Origin: Methylomonas methanica
GTDB taxonomy: Bacteria; Pseudomonadota; Gammaproteobacteria; Methylococcales; Methylomonadaceae
Reading direction: 5' to 3'
NCBI GenBank assembly: GCA_001644045.1
Contig: LUUF01000055.1
Location: 1-52,828 of the forward strand
Length of the DNA stretch: 52,828 bases
The number at the start of each line of letters is the position of its first letter. Position 1 is the first letter of the stretch. The notes below the pieces were generated by a model. That model saw only the letters and a program-made list of their open reading frames with translations. It made no database searches and had not been told where the DNA came from. A program made the position numbers and the translations under genes. Positions 18,697 through 27,615 of the stretch are shown here, in pieces.

Positions 18697-19410
18697 CTAG
18701 ATTTCACCCTTTTCCACCACCGGCATAATCCAGTAATGGATACCGGATCCGGCAAATTCGGCCTTCAATTTTTCCAGCAAGGCGGAAATCGCCATTTTCT
18801 CGGCATAAATCTGAAAGCGCGCGGTTTGTTGTTCGGCATCGTCCGCTTCGGTAAGAAATTTGGTGATCTTGTGCTCGCCGGTATCGCTATTAAGCAGATC
18901 TTCCTCAAAATTGCTTAGACATTCCATCATCGGCCCCTCCATGACCGGCGGTACGATAAATGAAATGGAGAACTGTTGATGATGAACGGTTTTGAAAAAA
19001 TCGTCTTCGCTGTTGAAGCGATCAGACGCATTTTTGATCACTTGCAGATATTTACCGCGCCTGCGGTCGCCTTTGCGCTTTTCGATAATATCGGCAGACA
19101 CAGGGGTCTGGTTCTGACGGGGATCGTTGTACCAACTACGGTGGTAATAGGGCCTAACGACCACCATTCTGCCGTTAAACCGTCGATTTTTTAAGACTCT
19201 AACGACTCTTTGCACCGAAAGCTCGGAATCCAGCGTTACCACGCCGTGATATTCGATAGTACCTATGCGGGTATCCTGTAAGGCCAGAATCTCTACATCG
19301 ACTATGCGGCCCGACTTTCTAAATAAGCCGCTTTTCAAAGCCGGGGCCACAAATTCGGAAATTTCAATATGCCTGGTATTAGCAGGAATTCGTCGCAAAA
19401 AAATGTTCAT
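18697..19410 (-). CDS. RRM-like domain fused to a DUF3240 domain
   Basis: A 237-residue two-domain protein. Residues 1-90 look like an RNA-recognition-motif fold: a first strand MNIFLRRIP (RNP2 place), GTIEYHGVVTL (RNP1 place, about 50-60) and a last strand FNGRMVVVRPYY (78-89). A basic linker (about 95-125, KRKGDRRRGK) follows. Residues about 145-237 are a DUF3240 domain, clearly homologous to the gene just upstream on the same strand: both share ISALL-KLKA-FAGSGIHYW. It lies 98 bases downstream of that gene, at the end of a CzcCBA-type metal-efflux cluster. No Shine-Dalgarno is evident. The RNA-binding idea is inferred from pattern only. I know of no described protein with this architecture. 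Confidence 0.75.
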   Translation of the reverse strand: MNIFLRRIPANTRHIEISEFVAPALKSGLFRKSGRIVDVEILALQDTRIGTIEYHGVVTLDSELSVQRVVRVLKNRRFNGRMVVVRPYYHRSWYNDPRQNQTPVSADIIEKRKGDRRRGKYLQVIKNASDRFNSEDDFFKTVHHQQFSISFIVPPVMEGPMMECLSNFEEDLLNSDTGEHKITKFLTEADDAEQQTARFQIYAEKMAISALLEKLKAEFAGSGIHYWIMPVVEKGEI

Positions 19411-19508
19411 AGGGCTATGTATGGCAAAGAAAATAGCTCATTCAAAAATGTTTAACCGCTGTTTGTCTGAACTGTAGCATCCCCTGTGCATTTCTGCATA
19501 CTTTATGC

Positions 19509-19814
19509 TTAGATGATGCCTTGTTCGATAGCCGGCACCAGCCAATAATGTATTCCGGAACCGGCAAAATCCGCCTTTAGCTTAGTCAATAATGCGGAAA
19601 TGTTTTGTCTTTCGACATACATTTGAAAACGAATTTTGCGCTGATGCCCTGCCACCTGCTCTGCCAGGGACAATCCCTGCTGGTTATGATCGTGAACATT
19701 CGCCGGAAAACTGGTAAAGCCCTGCCGCCATTCCAATGACAACAGACAATCTACCAGCGCCTCTTCCAGGCTAGGCGGCACATTCACCGTTAATAAAAAC
19801 GCTTCGTGACTCAT
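19509..19814 (-). CDS. DUF3240 family protein coupled to CzcA
   Basis: A 101-residue DUF3240 protein: VNVPPSLEEALVDCLL at the start, LSLAEQVAGHQRKIRFQMYV in the middle and FAGSGIHYWLVPAIEQGII at the end. The family is typically found next to heavy-metal RND pumps and, as I recall, is placed in the PII/GlnB-like fold group. A sensing or regulatory role for the pump is plausible but unproven. The ATG at 19814 shares one base with the czcA stop (TAATG), a translational coupling. The TTG two codons upstream is less likely. Confidence 0.85.
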   Translation of the reverse strand: MSHEAFLLTVNVPPSLEEALVDCLLSLEWRQGFTSFPANVHDHNQQGLSLAEQVAGHQRKIRFQMYVERQNISALLTKLKADFAGSGIHYWLVPAIEQGII

Positions 19815-22800
19815 TAACAAAGCTCCGGGTTACGGCCGTATAAACGATAGAGTATCGGCAACAAAATTAGGGTCAACAAGGTCGAAGACAGCAATCCGCC
19901 GGTGACCACAATAGCCAACGGCCGCTGAATTTCCGAGCCGGGCCCGGACGCGAACAACAGCGGAATCAAACCGAACGCGGCGATACTGGCGGTCATCAAC
20001 ACCGGCCGCAAGCGCCGGCCGGAACCGATAACCACCACCCGCGACAACTCCATGCCGGTCGCGCACAGTTGATTAAAATAACTGACCATCACCACGCCAT
20101 TCAAAACCGCGATGCCGAGTAGCGCGATAAATCCGACCGAAGCCGGCACCGACAGATATTCGCCGGATAGCCACAACGCGAACACGCCGCCTATCATTGC
20201 CAGCGGGATATTGGACAGCACCAGCACTGCCTGCCGCACCGAGCCGAACGTGGAAAACAGCAACAGAAATATCAACCCGAGCGACAATGGAATCACCAGC
20301 GACAGCCGCGCGGAAGCGCGCTGCTGGTTTTCGAACTGCCCGCCGAACGCCACATGAAAACCACTTGGCAATTTGACCCGTTCGGCCACCGCCTTGCGCG
20401 CCTCGTCGACAAAACCGACCAGATCGCGGCCCTCCACGTTACAGCGGATCACCACGAAGCGCTGGCCTTTTTCCCGATCTATCGACACCACCCCTTCCAC
20501 CGCTTGAATTTTCGCGACGGCGGTAATCGGCACATGGCCGCCATTGGGCAAACTGATTTGCAGGTTATCGAAGTTGGCGGTGTTGCTGTCGCCGCGCAGC
20601 AGCAACGGGGTGCGTTTGACGCCCTCCTGCACAATGCCCAGCTGTACACCTTCAATCTGGGCACGCAACATATCTTCGATACTATTGCTATCCAGCCCGA
20701 AACGGCCGGCGGCTTCCCGATTTATGCTGAGCTGCAAGAACTGCATCCCTTCGTTTTTGCGGGTGAACACGTCACTGGCACCCGGAATAGTCTTCAGCAC
20801 CGCTTCGATTTGCTCGGCTTTATGATTCAAAGTATCCAGATCGGCACCGAATAATTTGATCGCGACATCGCCACGCGTCCCGGTCAACATCTCCGACACC
20901 CGCATTTCGATAGGCTGGGTAAAACCGAACGCAATACCCGGCGTATGGTTCATAATTTTCCGGATTTCCTCGATCAATTCTTCCTTGGTTTCCATGCGCC
21001 ATTCCGATTTGGGCTTCAAGATCAGGAAGGTGTCGGTATCGTTCAAGCTCATCGGGTCCAAACCCAATTCGTCGGTGCCGACCCTGGAAACCACGGTCTG
21101 TACTTCCGGAATGTGCTCGAGAATATTTTTCTGCACACGACCGTCCAACGCTACCGAATCCAGCAAGGTAATTGACGGCAGCTTTTCCAGCTGGACGATA
21201 ATGTCGCCTTCGTCCATCGTCGGCATGAAAGTGCTGCCGATCTGGGTGAATACTAATACGCTTGCCACCAACATCGCGCCGGCGCCGATAAACACTTTTT
21301 TGCTGTTAGCCAGACACCAGACCAGAACAGGTTGATACCACTGCAACAACTTGCGCGGCAGCCAGGGTTCTTCGTGGGACACCTGCTTGAGTAGCAACGA
21401 GGCCAGCACCGGTATCACCGTCAACGACAAAATCAACGAACCGCTTAACGCAAACACGATAGTCATCGCCACCGGCCCGAACAACTTGCCTTCCAAACCC
21501 TGCAAGGTCAGCAGCGGTAAAAACACGATGATGATAATCAAAATCCCCGAAGTCACCGGCACCGCCACTTCGCGAGTAGCCCGATAAATCAGATGCAGGC
21601 GCGGTAACCGTTCGGCCTTGTGATGATCGGCCAATTGGGTGATCACGTTTTCCACGACTACCACCGCGCCGTCCACCAACATACCGATAGCTATCGCCAG
21701 ACCGCCCAAACTCATCAGGTTCGCCGACATACCAAACGCATGCATCAGGATGAAAGTCACCAACGCCGCCAAAGGCAAGGCCAGCGCCACGGTCAACGCC
21801 GCCCGCAAATCGCCGAGAAACAGAATCAGCAACACCACCACCAGCACGATGGCTTCCAGCAAAGCCTTGGAAACGGTATTAACCGCTTTCCCCACCAACA
21901 CGCCACGGTTATAGAACACATTCAGGTGCACGCCTTCCGGCAAGCCCGGTTGCAGTTCCGCCAACTTGCTTTCCAGCTGCTCAATGGTCTGCCGGGCATT
22001 CGCTCCGCGCAAACTAAGCACAACAGCAGTCACCGCTTCGCCGTTGCCGTCCTTACTGACCGCACCGTAACGAGTCAGCGCACCGATGCGCACTTCGGCA
22101 ATATCTTCCACCCGGATTGGTAAACCTTCGTGTTGCGCCACCACAATGGCCTTCACGTCCTGTTCGTTCTTGATCCGGCCTTCCGCACGCACAATCAGCG
22201 CTTCCTCGCCTTCGGTGAGTCGGCCGGCGCCGTCGTTGCGGTTATTGTTTTGCAAAGCCGCCATCAATTGCCGGGCATCGATATTTCGGGATGCCATGCG
22301 GATATTGTCCGGCACCACTTCGAAGCTGCGCACCAGCCCGCCCAGCGCATTCACATCCGCCACACCGCTTACCGTGCGTAAAGCAGGGCGGATGGTCCAA
22401 TCCAGTAACTCACGCCGTTGCATCAGAGTTAAATCGCCACCCTCGATGGCGAACATGAACATCTCTCCCAGCGGCGTGGTCATCGGTGCGATACCGCCTT
22501 GCACACCTTCCGGCAGATTACCCCACAAGGTGTTCAGCCGTTCGGCGACCTGTTGTCTGGCCCAATAAATGTCGGTGCCTTCTTCAAAATCCAGCGTGAT
22601 GTCGGTAATCGCGTATTTAGCCAGTGAGCGCAGCATGGTTTGATGGGGAATGCCCAGCAACTCGACTTCAATCGGCGCGGTAATCCGCGCTTCCACTTCT
22701 TCCGGCGTCATGCCGTTGGCTTTGACGATGATCTTGACCTGAGTCGGCGACACCTCCGGGAACGCATCGATAGGAATATGTTTAACCGCATAATAACCGC

Positions 22801-22873
22801 CGCCCATGAGCAGCAGTACACCCAGTAAAATCAACAGCCGTTGGGTCAACGCAAAGCGAATTAACCCGGCCAT
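19814..22873 (-). CDS. CzcA-type heavy-metal efflux RND transporter
   Basis: A 1,019-residue inner-membrane RND pump driven by proton influx, of the heavy-metal (HME) branch: TM1 near 11-30, the first large periplasmic loop, TM2-6 from about 337, the second loop from about 550, and TM8-12 at the C-terminus. The diagnostic helix-4 motif reads GLAIAIGMLVDGAVVVVENV (391-410), with the proton-relay Asp at 401 and Glu at 408. The DFG that precedes this block in the zinc/cobalt CzcA group is replaced here by AIAIG, so the metal specificity is open. Translationally linked to czcB (TAATG overlap) and to the DUF3240 gene. Confidence 0.92.
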   Translation of the reverse strand: MAGLIRFALTQRLLILLGVLLLMGGGYYAVKHIPIDAFPEVSPTQVKIIVKANGMTPEEVEARITAPIEVELLGIPHQTMLRSLAKYAITDITLDFEEGTDIYWARQQVAERLNTLWGNLPEGVQGGIAPMTTPLGEMFMFAIEGGDLTLMQRRELLDWTIRPALRTVSGVADVNALGGLVRSFEVVPDNIRMASRNIDARQLMAALQNNNRNDGAGRLTEGEEALIVRAEGRIKNEQDVKAIVVAQHEGLPIRVEDIAEVRIGALTRYGAVSKDGNGEAVTAVVLSLRGANARQTIEQLESKLAELQPGLPEGVHLNVFYNRGVLVGKAVNTVSKALLEAIVLVVVLLILFLGDLRAALTVALALPLAALVTFILMHAFGMSANLMSLGGLAIAIGMLVDGAVVVVENVITQLADHHKAERLPRLHLIYRATREVAVPVTSGILIIIIVFLPLLTLQGLEGKLFGPVAMTIVFALSGSLILSLTVIPVLASLLLKQVSHEEPWLPRKLLQWYQPVLVWCLANSKKVFIGAGAMLVASVLVFTQIGSTFMPTMDEGDIIVQLEKLPSITLLDSVALDGRVQKNILEHIPEVQTVVSRVGTDELGLDPMSLNDTDTFLILKPKSEWRMETKEELIEEIRKIMNHTPGIAFGFTQPIEMRVSEMLTGTRGDVAIKLFGADLDTLNHKAEQIEAVLKTIPGASDVFTRKNEGMQFLQLSINREAAGRFGLDSNSIEDMLRAQIEGVQLGIVQEGVKRTPLLLRGDSNTANFDNLQISLPNGGHVPITAVAKIQAVEGVVSIDREKGQRFVVIRCNVEGRDLVGFVDEARKAVAERVKLPSGFHVAFGGQFENQQRASARLSLVIPLSLGLIFLLLFSTFGSVRQAVLVLSNIPLAMIGGVFALWLSGEYLSVPASVGFIALLGIAVLNGVVMVSYFNQLCATGMELSRVVVIGSGRRLRPVLMTASIAAFGLIPLLFASGPGSEIQRPLAIVVTGGLLSSTLLTLILLPILYRLYGRNPELC

Positions 22874-23964
22874 TATTCACCGCCTCCCAGACCTAACCAA
22901 TTGGCTTTCAAGGCCACCGCGCCTTTTATGGCAATTCGCTCGCTGCCGGACAACGGCCCACTGATCAAGGAATTGGCATCCTGCTTACCGGTCACCGTCA
23001 CTTCGGTCACGGCAAAACCGTCTTGATTGCGCACAAATACATAGGCGTGGCCCTCGTTTTGGGCGATTGCGGTATTGGGCACGATAAAGCCGGTTTGTAT
23101 GCTGTTTTGCATGATCTGCACATTGACGTTCTGTCCAACCCGCAAACCATCGGCTGCGCCGTCGATCATCGCTCTGCCCAGCACCGTCTGGTTGTCGCGA
23201 TTGACGCTTTGCCCCAGCAGACTGATTCTGGCGGTGATCTCGCTACCCTCCAGGCGCACCGAATCGCCGAGCCGAATCCCGCTCAAGCGCTCCTGCGGAA
23301 TATTGATTTCCAGCCACAGTTCGGACAAATCGGCAATCCGATACAGCGGCGCCTGTACATCCAGGCGCGCGCCCAAACTGGTCAGACGCTCCAGCACCAC
23401 TCCGTCGATGGGGGAGTGGATATTCAAGCGATTGTCCAGTTTATGGTTTTGCCCCAAGCTTTTGATCTCGGCGGCCGACATGCCGGCCAACAGTAACAGT
23501 TGCCGTGCTTCGTCGGCCTTGGCCGATTTGCTGCTGTGCAGCATTTGCGTTTCCTGCCAGCGCCGTTCGGCAATCACACCTTCTTGTAATAATTTTTGAT
23601 CGCGGCTACGTTCCAGGCTCGATAAGTTCAGTTCGCTACCGGCGGTTAAAAATGCCTGTTGCAACCCGACGAGTTCCGGGCTGTGCAACTGCGCCAACAG
23701 TTGGCCCTTGTGTACCTTGTCGCCGATATTGACCGGCAATTGGGTGACCAAACCGGGCTGACTGCTGCTGACCAATACCTCCCGATCCGCCGGCACCACC
23801 ACTTTGCCGGGCGCGTAAAACAACGGGATCTGCCGGCTGACATTGAGTTGCGCGACTTTGATGTCCAAATTGTTTATTTGCTCTTGGGAAATATGGATCT
23901 GTGTATCTTGGGCAAACGCGCTTAACGCTTGAACAAACAGCAGGCTGAAGATTAGCGTTCTCAT
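22873..23964 (-). CDS. CzcB-type periplasmic adaptor (membrane fusion) protein
   Basis: A 363-residue adaptor that bridges the RND pump and the outer-membrane channel. It has a signal peptide (MRTLIFSLLFVQALSAFA), a lipoyl/barrel-sandwich half at GKVVVPADREVLVSSSQPGLV (about 53-73), an alpha-hairpin (about 105-165), the returning lipoyl half 'LNIHSPIDGVVLE' (about 178-190), and beta-barrel strands such as LWLEINIPQERL. It lacks the His-rich N-terminal domain of classical CzcB. Its start overlaps the czcC stop by 4 bases. Confidence 0.92.
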   Translation of the reverse strand: MRTLIFSLLFVQALSAFAQDTQIHISQEQINNLDIKVAQLNVSRQIPLFYAPGKVVVPADREVLVSSSQPGLVTQLPVNIGDKVHKGQLLAQLHSPELVGLQQAFLTAGSELNLSSLERSRDQKLLQEGVIAERRWQETQMLHSSKSAKADEARQLLLLAGMSAAEIKSLGQNHKLDNRLNIHSPIDGVVLERLTSLGARLDVQAPLYRIADLSELWLEINIPQERLSGIRLGDSVRLEGSEITARISLLGQSVNRDNQTVLGRAMIDGAADGLRVGQNVNVQIMQNSIQTGFIVPNTAIAQNEGHAYVFVRNQDGFAVTEVTVTGKQDANSLISGPLSGSERIAIKGAVALKANWLGLGGGE

Positions 23965-25271
23965 GGTTGTACGCCTACCGCTTGATTGTAGAACGCGATA
24001 TTGCGCTGCAATTTAACCTCCTGCAGTTTGGCGTTGCGTATCGCTTCCAGACTGCGAGCCTGGATTTTTAATAAATCCAGCAGATTGATTTCGCCGGCCG
24101 AAAAGCTGATTTCGGTCATTTTTAGGTGGGTTTCGGCGATTTGTTTCAGTTCGTTGGCGATTGCCAGTTCCGCCCGCGTCACTTCCAGCGAGTGTTCGGC
24201 CTCGTGCAGATTTTTCTCCAATTGCCGGTAAAGGTGCTCGCGTTGAGCCTTGGCATTGTTCAGCTCCACATTCACCTTCGCGATTTCCGGCGCGTTATAG
24301 GCATCGCCGCCGAACAGCATCACCACCCCGACGCCGACACTCTCGATGTCCTGACCGCTGCGGCCGTCCCGTTGGCTTTTCGCGCCCACACTGAGTTTGG
24401 GCTGATTGATCGGATCGGTGGTTTTGGTCCATTCGATTTCCGCTTGTTTGCGGTCGATGATGGCATTGATGGCTTCCAGCATCGGGTGATTGCCGGTCAC
24501 AGAGCTAATATCGCTTTGTTTTTCCTGATAATTGCCCGGTACTCGCGACAAAGTGGTCAAGCTGGCATAGGCTTTACGGCTATGCATCACTTCCGCTTCG
24601 GCTTGGGTTACCAGCGCCCGATTTTGCAAATATTCACCCTTGGCCAGCAGCAAATCCGCGCGCGGCAAATCGCCCAGTTCGACCCGGCGCTCGACTTTTT
24701 TCATTAATTGATCGGCAATCGACAAGGCATTTTGCGCCTGTTGCAAACCGATGTTGGCGATTTCCATATTCCACAATGCATCCCGGATCAAGCGCGTCAC
24801 TTCCAACTTCACCGCCGCCGATTGCTTTTGCGCGGAAACGCCGGCGCGCTCCGCCACGGCCTGGCCGGCATCGCGCTGCCCCCATTTCCAGGTGGTTATT
24901 TCCAGTTTTCCGGCCGCCTCTCTGGAGCCTAAATCATCAGCAACCCGGTCATCGAAATAATCCAAAGCCAGAGCGGTCGAACCGGCCACCCAGGAACTGC
25001 TGCGTTCGGCCAATGCATCGGCTTCTTGAGTCAAGGCCTCGTTAATCAATCTATCCGGATACTTTTCCAGGGTTATATCGACTAATTGCGACAAGCTCAG
25101 CGACGGGTCGGTTTCGATAGGATCCATGTGTTCGACGATCAAGTTTTCCGCGGGCCTTTCACCATGAGTCGCGGTAAAACTCTCGCCGACAGCGTTCAGC
25201 TCGGCGAGACAAGGCGCCGTAACCAGCAGTAAAACAGGCAAACCGCATTTTAGATGACGGTATCCGTTCAT
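23961..25271 (-). CDS. CzcC-type outer-membrane efflux protein (TolC family)
   Basis: A 436-residue outer-membrane channel protein of the TolC/OEP superfamily. It has a signal peptide (MNGYRHLKCGLPVLLLVTAPCLA), then two repeats of long amphipathic helices typical of TolC-like barrels with the second repeat around 'AIANELKQIAETHLKMTEISFSAG'. The ATG at 25271 has GGAG 8 bases upstream and begins the signal peptide. The open frame to 25334 is an unsupported extension. First gene of the tripartite pump proper. Confidence 0.88.
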   Translation of the reverse strand: MNGYRHLKCGLPVLLLVTAPCLAELNAVGESFTATHGERPAENLIVEHMDPIETDPSLSLSQLVDITLEKYPDRLINEALTQEADALAERSSSWVAGSTALALDYFDDRVADDLGSREAAGKLEITTWKWGQRDAGQAVAERAGVSAQKQSAAVKLEVTRLIRDALWNMEIANIGLQQAQNALSIADQLMKKVERRVELGDLPRADLLLAKGEYLQNRALVTQAEAEVMHSRKAYASLTTLSRVPGNYQEKQSDISSVTGNHPMLEAINAIIDRKQAEIEWTKTTDPINQPKLSVGAKSQRDGRSGQDIESVGVGVVMLFGGDAYNAPEIAKVNVELNNAKAQREHLYRQLEKNLHEAEHSLEVTRAELAIANELKQIAETHLKMTEISFSAGEINLLDLLKIQARSLEAIRNAKLQEVKLQRNIAFYNQAVGVQP

Positions 25272-25357
25272 AGAGCACTCCAAAGCAATAATTAAATAAG
25301 GCTGGGGCCAAAGGCCTGATGGGGCTTTAGCCATTTTACGGGACGAGGGGGCTGCTA

Positions 25358-25373
25358 GGTGTTAACGAACACC
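25358..25373. repeat. Short inverted repeat upstream of czcC
   Basis: GGTGTT-AACG-AACACC, in the 127-base gap between the His-rich exported protein gene and czcC, followed at 25375-25386 by a second small palindrome CCGC-GACA-GCGG. It could be an operator or an RNA hairpin limiting read-through. Function not established. Confidence 0.3.
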
Positions 25374-25398
25374 GCCGCGACAGCGGAGCTTACCCCTC

Positions 25399-25791
25399 TC
25401 AGAGCGGTGGCGCGCGGGAGGGGTTGTGACTGAGTAAGGGTTCCGGCGCAAACAGCGGAATATGCGGAGAGTAATTAACGGCATCGATTTGACGCATAAT
25501 CGCAAAATCGGGAGCCGCGCTAACGATCAGATAAAAAACCGGCGTCAGCCTGTCCAGCAACTGCTGTTGTTTGATCGCCGAGCCAAGATTGACAATACTG
25601 TTTTGAATTTGCAGATCATGATCGACAGCCATAAAACCGGGGCTGTCGTGATCGATATGCAAGACTTCGAATTCGTGTAAATGCAAGCCACCCGGCGCGG
25701 CATCCTTACCGACATGGGCATGCACCAGCGGCGCCGCCACTTGCAACAGCAGCAAAAACATAACTAGAAATTGACGCAAATATGCAACCAT
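25399..25791 (-). CDS. His-rich exported protein heading the metal-efflux locus
   Basis: A 130-residue exported protein. The signal peptide MVAYLRQFLVMFLLLLQVAAPLVHA ends in a VHA cleavage site. The mature start is dense in potential metal ligands (His, Asp and Glu in HVGKDAAPGGLHLHEFEVLH, followed by IDHDSP and DHDL), while the rest lacks features I recognise. Similar small exported proteins occur at the head of czc-like clusters, though I cannot name a family. Same strand as, and 127 bases upstream of, czcC. A periplasmic metal-binding role is inferred. Confidence 0.65.
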   Translation of the reverse strand: MVAYLRQFLVMFLLLLQVAAPLVHAHVGKDAAPGGLHLHEFEVLHIDHDSPGFMAVDHDLQIQNSIVNLGSAIKQQQLLDRLTPVFYLIVSAAPDFAIMRQIDAVNYSPHIPLFAPEPLLSHNPSRAPPL

Positions 25792-25933
25792 TTATGTTTT
25801 CAGAATGTCTGTGGGGTGTCGTTAATCAATAGACAGCGGTTGTATAGGGCAGTACGAAAGGCTATTCTACTTGAATTACGCGATTTTACCCCGAATATCG
25901 GCATACACTTATTCACATTAGGCAAACATCCCT

Positions 25934-26905
25934 ATGAACAGAAAGATCGGTACCTTGGCAACATTATTCATTGCACTGGCCTTACTGCTGGGCAGTGTCC
26001 AGGAAGCTCAGGCCAAACGCATGGGCGGCGGCAAATCCTTCGGTAGCAAGCCGAGCTACAGCACGCCTTTTCAACGCCCTACCTCGCCTGCCGGCGCCAG
26101 CAGCCAGCCAACCCGTTCGGCTAGCCAACAGCAAGCCGCCGCGCAGAATCAGACAGCCCGGCAAAACTGGGCGGGTCGCGGCGGCCTGATGGGCATGCTG
26201 GGCGGCCTGGCCTTGGGCGGACTATTAGGCTCCTTGTTCTTCGGCGGTGCGTTCGAAAACATCAATCTGATGGACATGCTGCTATTCGCGGGCGTCGCCT
26301 ATCTGCTGTATCGACTGTTTGCGGCCAGAGCCCGCCAGCAACCCGCCGCACCGACCGGTTACGGACCGGCACATTCGCAACAATCGGAATCGCAAAACTA
26401 TTACCGCGAAAATCAACAATCGGCAGCCAGCGGCTCAGGCTTCGATACCGATGTGCTATTTAAAAAAGGCAAAACAGCTGGATCGAGCAACAACGACTAT
26501 CAACAGCCTGCTAGTTTTGACGCAAACAATCTGCCGGCCGGATTCGATCAGCGCGCTTTTTTAAGCGGCGCCGAAAACGCCTACCGTCACTTGCAAGCGG
26601 CTTGGGACAGTCGCGACTTGGCGGAAATCCGCGGCCTGACTACCGACAAGGTATTTGCGGAAATTCAGGAACAACTGCGCGCATCCGCTGCCGATAACAA
26701 AACCGAGGTGCTGAAACTTAATGCCGAATTGCTCGATGTGCGCGAAGCCGGCTCGGAACTGGAAGCGGTAGTCTTGTTCGACGCGTTGATCAGCGAAGAC
26801 GGCGCGAAAGCCGAACCCATCAAAGAGGTATGGCATTTCGTCAAACCCATTAACAGCAAACAAACCCGCTGGTTCCTGGACGGCATTCAACAATTAGCGG
26901 AATAA
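25934..26905 (+). CDS. Tim44-like domain protein
   Basis: A 323-residue exported or membrane protein. An N-terminal signal/anchor (MNRKIGTLATLFIALALLLGSVQEAQA) is followed by a low-complexity Ser/Gln/Pro/Ala segment with KRMGGGKSFG, a Gly-rich hydrophobic stretch and a second transmembrane helix at about 85-125 (GLMGMLGGLALGGLLGSLFFGG, then INLMDMLLFAGVAYLLYRLF). The C-terminal domain (about 190-320) with FLSGAENAYRHLQAAWDSRDL is a Tim44-like fold. The bacterial role of this family is unknown. The methyltransferase gene begins 6 bases after the stop. Confidence 0.88.
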   Translation: MNRKIGTLATLFIALALLLGSVQEAQAKRMGGGKSFGSKPSYSTPFQRPTSPAGASSQPTRSASQQQAAAQNQTARQNWAGRGGLMGMLGGLALGGLLGSLFFGGAFENINLMDMLLFAGVAYLLYRLFAARARQQPAAPTGYGPAHSQQSESQNYYRENQQSAASGSGFDTDVLFKKGKTAGSSNNDYQQPASFDANNLPAGFDQRAFLSGAENAYRHLQAAWDSRDLAEIRGLTTDKVFAEIQEQLRASAADNKTEVLKLNAELLDVREAGSELEAVVLFDALISEDGAKAEPIKEVWHFVKPINSKQTRWFLDGIQQLAE

Positions 26906-26911
26906 GCCCGC

Positions 26912-27529
26912 ATGGCGGCGGACAGCAATAAAGTCAGACAGCGCTACGATAGGCTGGCGCCTTATTTCGATGGCTTGGAAGGCTTTCTGGAAGGTTTGCT
27001 GTTTCGCCGATTACGTAAAAGACTCTGGTCGCAAGCCAGCGGTGCCCACATTTTGGAAGTAGGGGTGGGGACGGGGAAGAATTTTCCGTTCTACCCCGAT
27101 GATGCCCGGATCACCGGCATCGACTTCAGCCCGAAAATGTTGGAAATGGCCCGCCGCAAACAGCAACGCAAGCAGCTTGAAGTCGATCTGGCGCTGATGG
27201 ATGTGCAGTCTCTTGATTACGCCGATAACAGCTTCGATACGGTCATCGCCAGTTTTGTGTTCTGTTCGGTGCCGAAACCCCGAAAAGGCCTGAAGGAGCT
27301 CTATCGCGTTTGCAAACCCGGCGGCCAAGTGCTGTTGCTGGAACATGTGTTAAGCTCCAACAAAGTTCTGGCTACCCTGATGAATTTGTTCAACCCTCTG
27401 ATTGTGAAAACCTTGGGCGCCAATATCAATCGGCAAACCTTAAAGAGCGTTCAAGCCTGTCCGTTCCAAAAAATATTTGTCGATCCCGCCAGCAGCGACA
27501 TGATCAAACTGATCCGCGCCATCAAGTAA
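26912..27529 (+). CDS. Class I SAM-dependent methyltransferase
   Basis: A 205-residue methyltransferase of the UbiE/phospholipid-methyltransferase-like group. The SAM motif ILEVGVGTGKNFPFYP (about 47-62), motif II/III 'ITGIDFSPKMLEMAR' (68-82) and the motif 'FDTVIASFVFCSVPKPRKGLKELYRVCKPGGQVLLLEH' region (about 109-146) are clear. The substrate is unknown; a lipid or quinone is possible. It is probably cotranscribed with the Tim44-like gene. Confidence 0.87.
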   Translation: MAADSNKVRQRYDRLAPYFDGLEGFLEGLLFRRLRKRLWSQASGAHILEVGVGTGKNFPFYPDDARITGIDFSPKMLEMARRKQQRKQLEVDLALMDVQSLDYADNSFDTVIASFVFCSVPKPRKGLKELYRVCKPGGQVLLLEHVLSSNKVLATLMNLFNPLIVKTLGANINRQTLKSVQACPFQKIFVDPASSDMIKLIRAIK

Positions 27530-27562
27530 GCCCTCGTCGTAAACCCGCCTAATAAGGTGGTT

Positions 27563-27591
27563 TTTACTATTTAGTCGCCGCCGTCTACAAT
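27563..27591 (+). promoter_or_regulatory. Sigma-70 promoter for the receptor-YfiR-kinase operon
   Basis: TTTACT (27563-27568), a 17-base spacer and TACAAT (27586-27591), about 25 bases before the receptor ATG at 27616. Confidence 0.55.
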
Positions 27592-27615
27592 GAATGCGTG
27601 CTTAATCAGGCGTAG

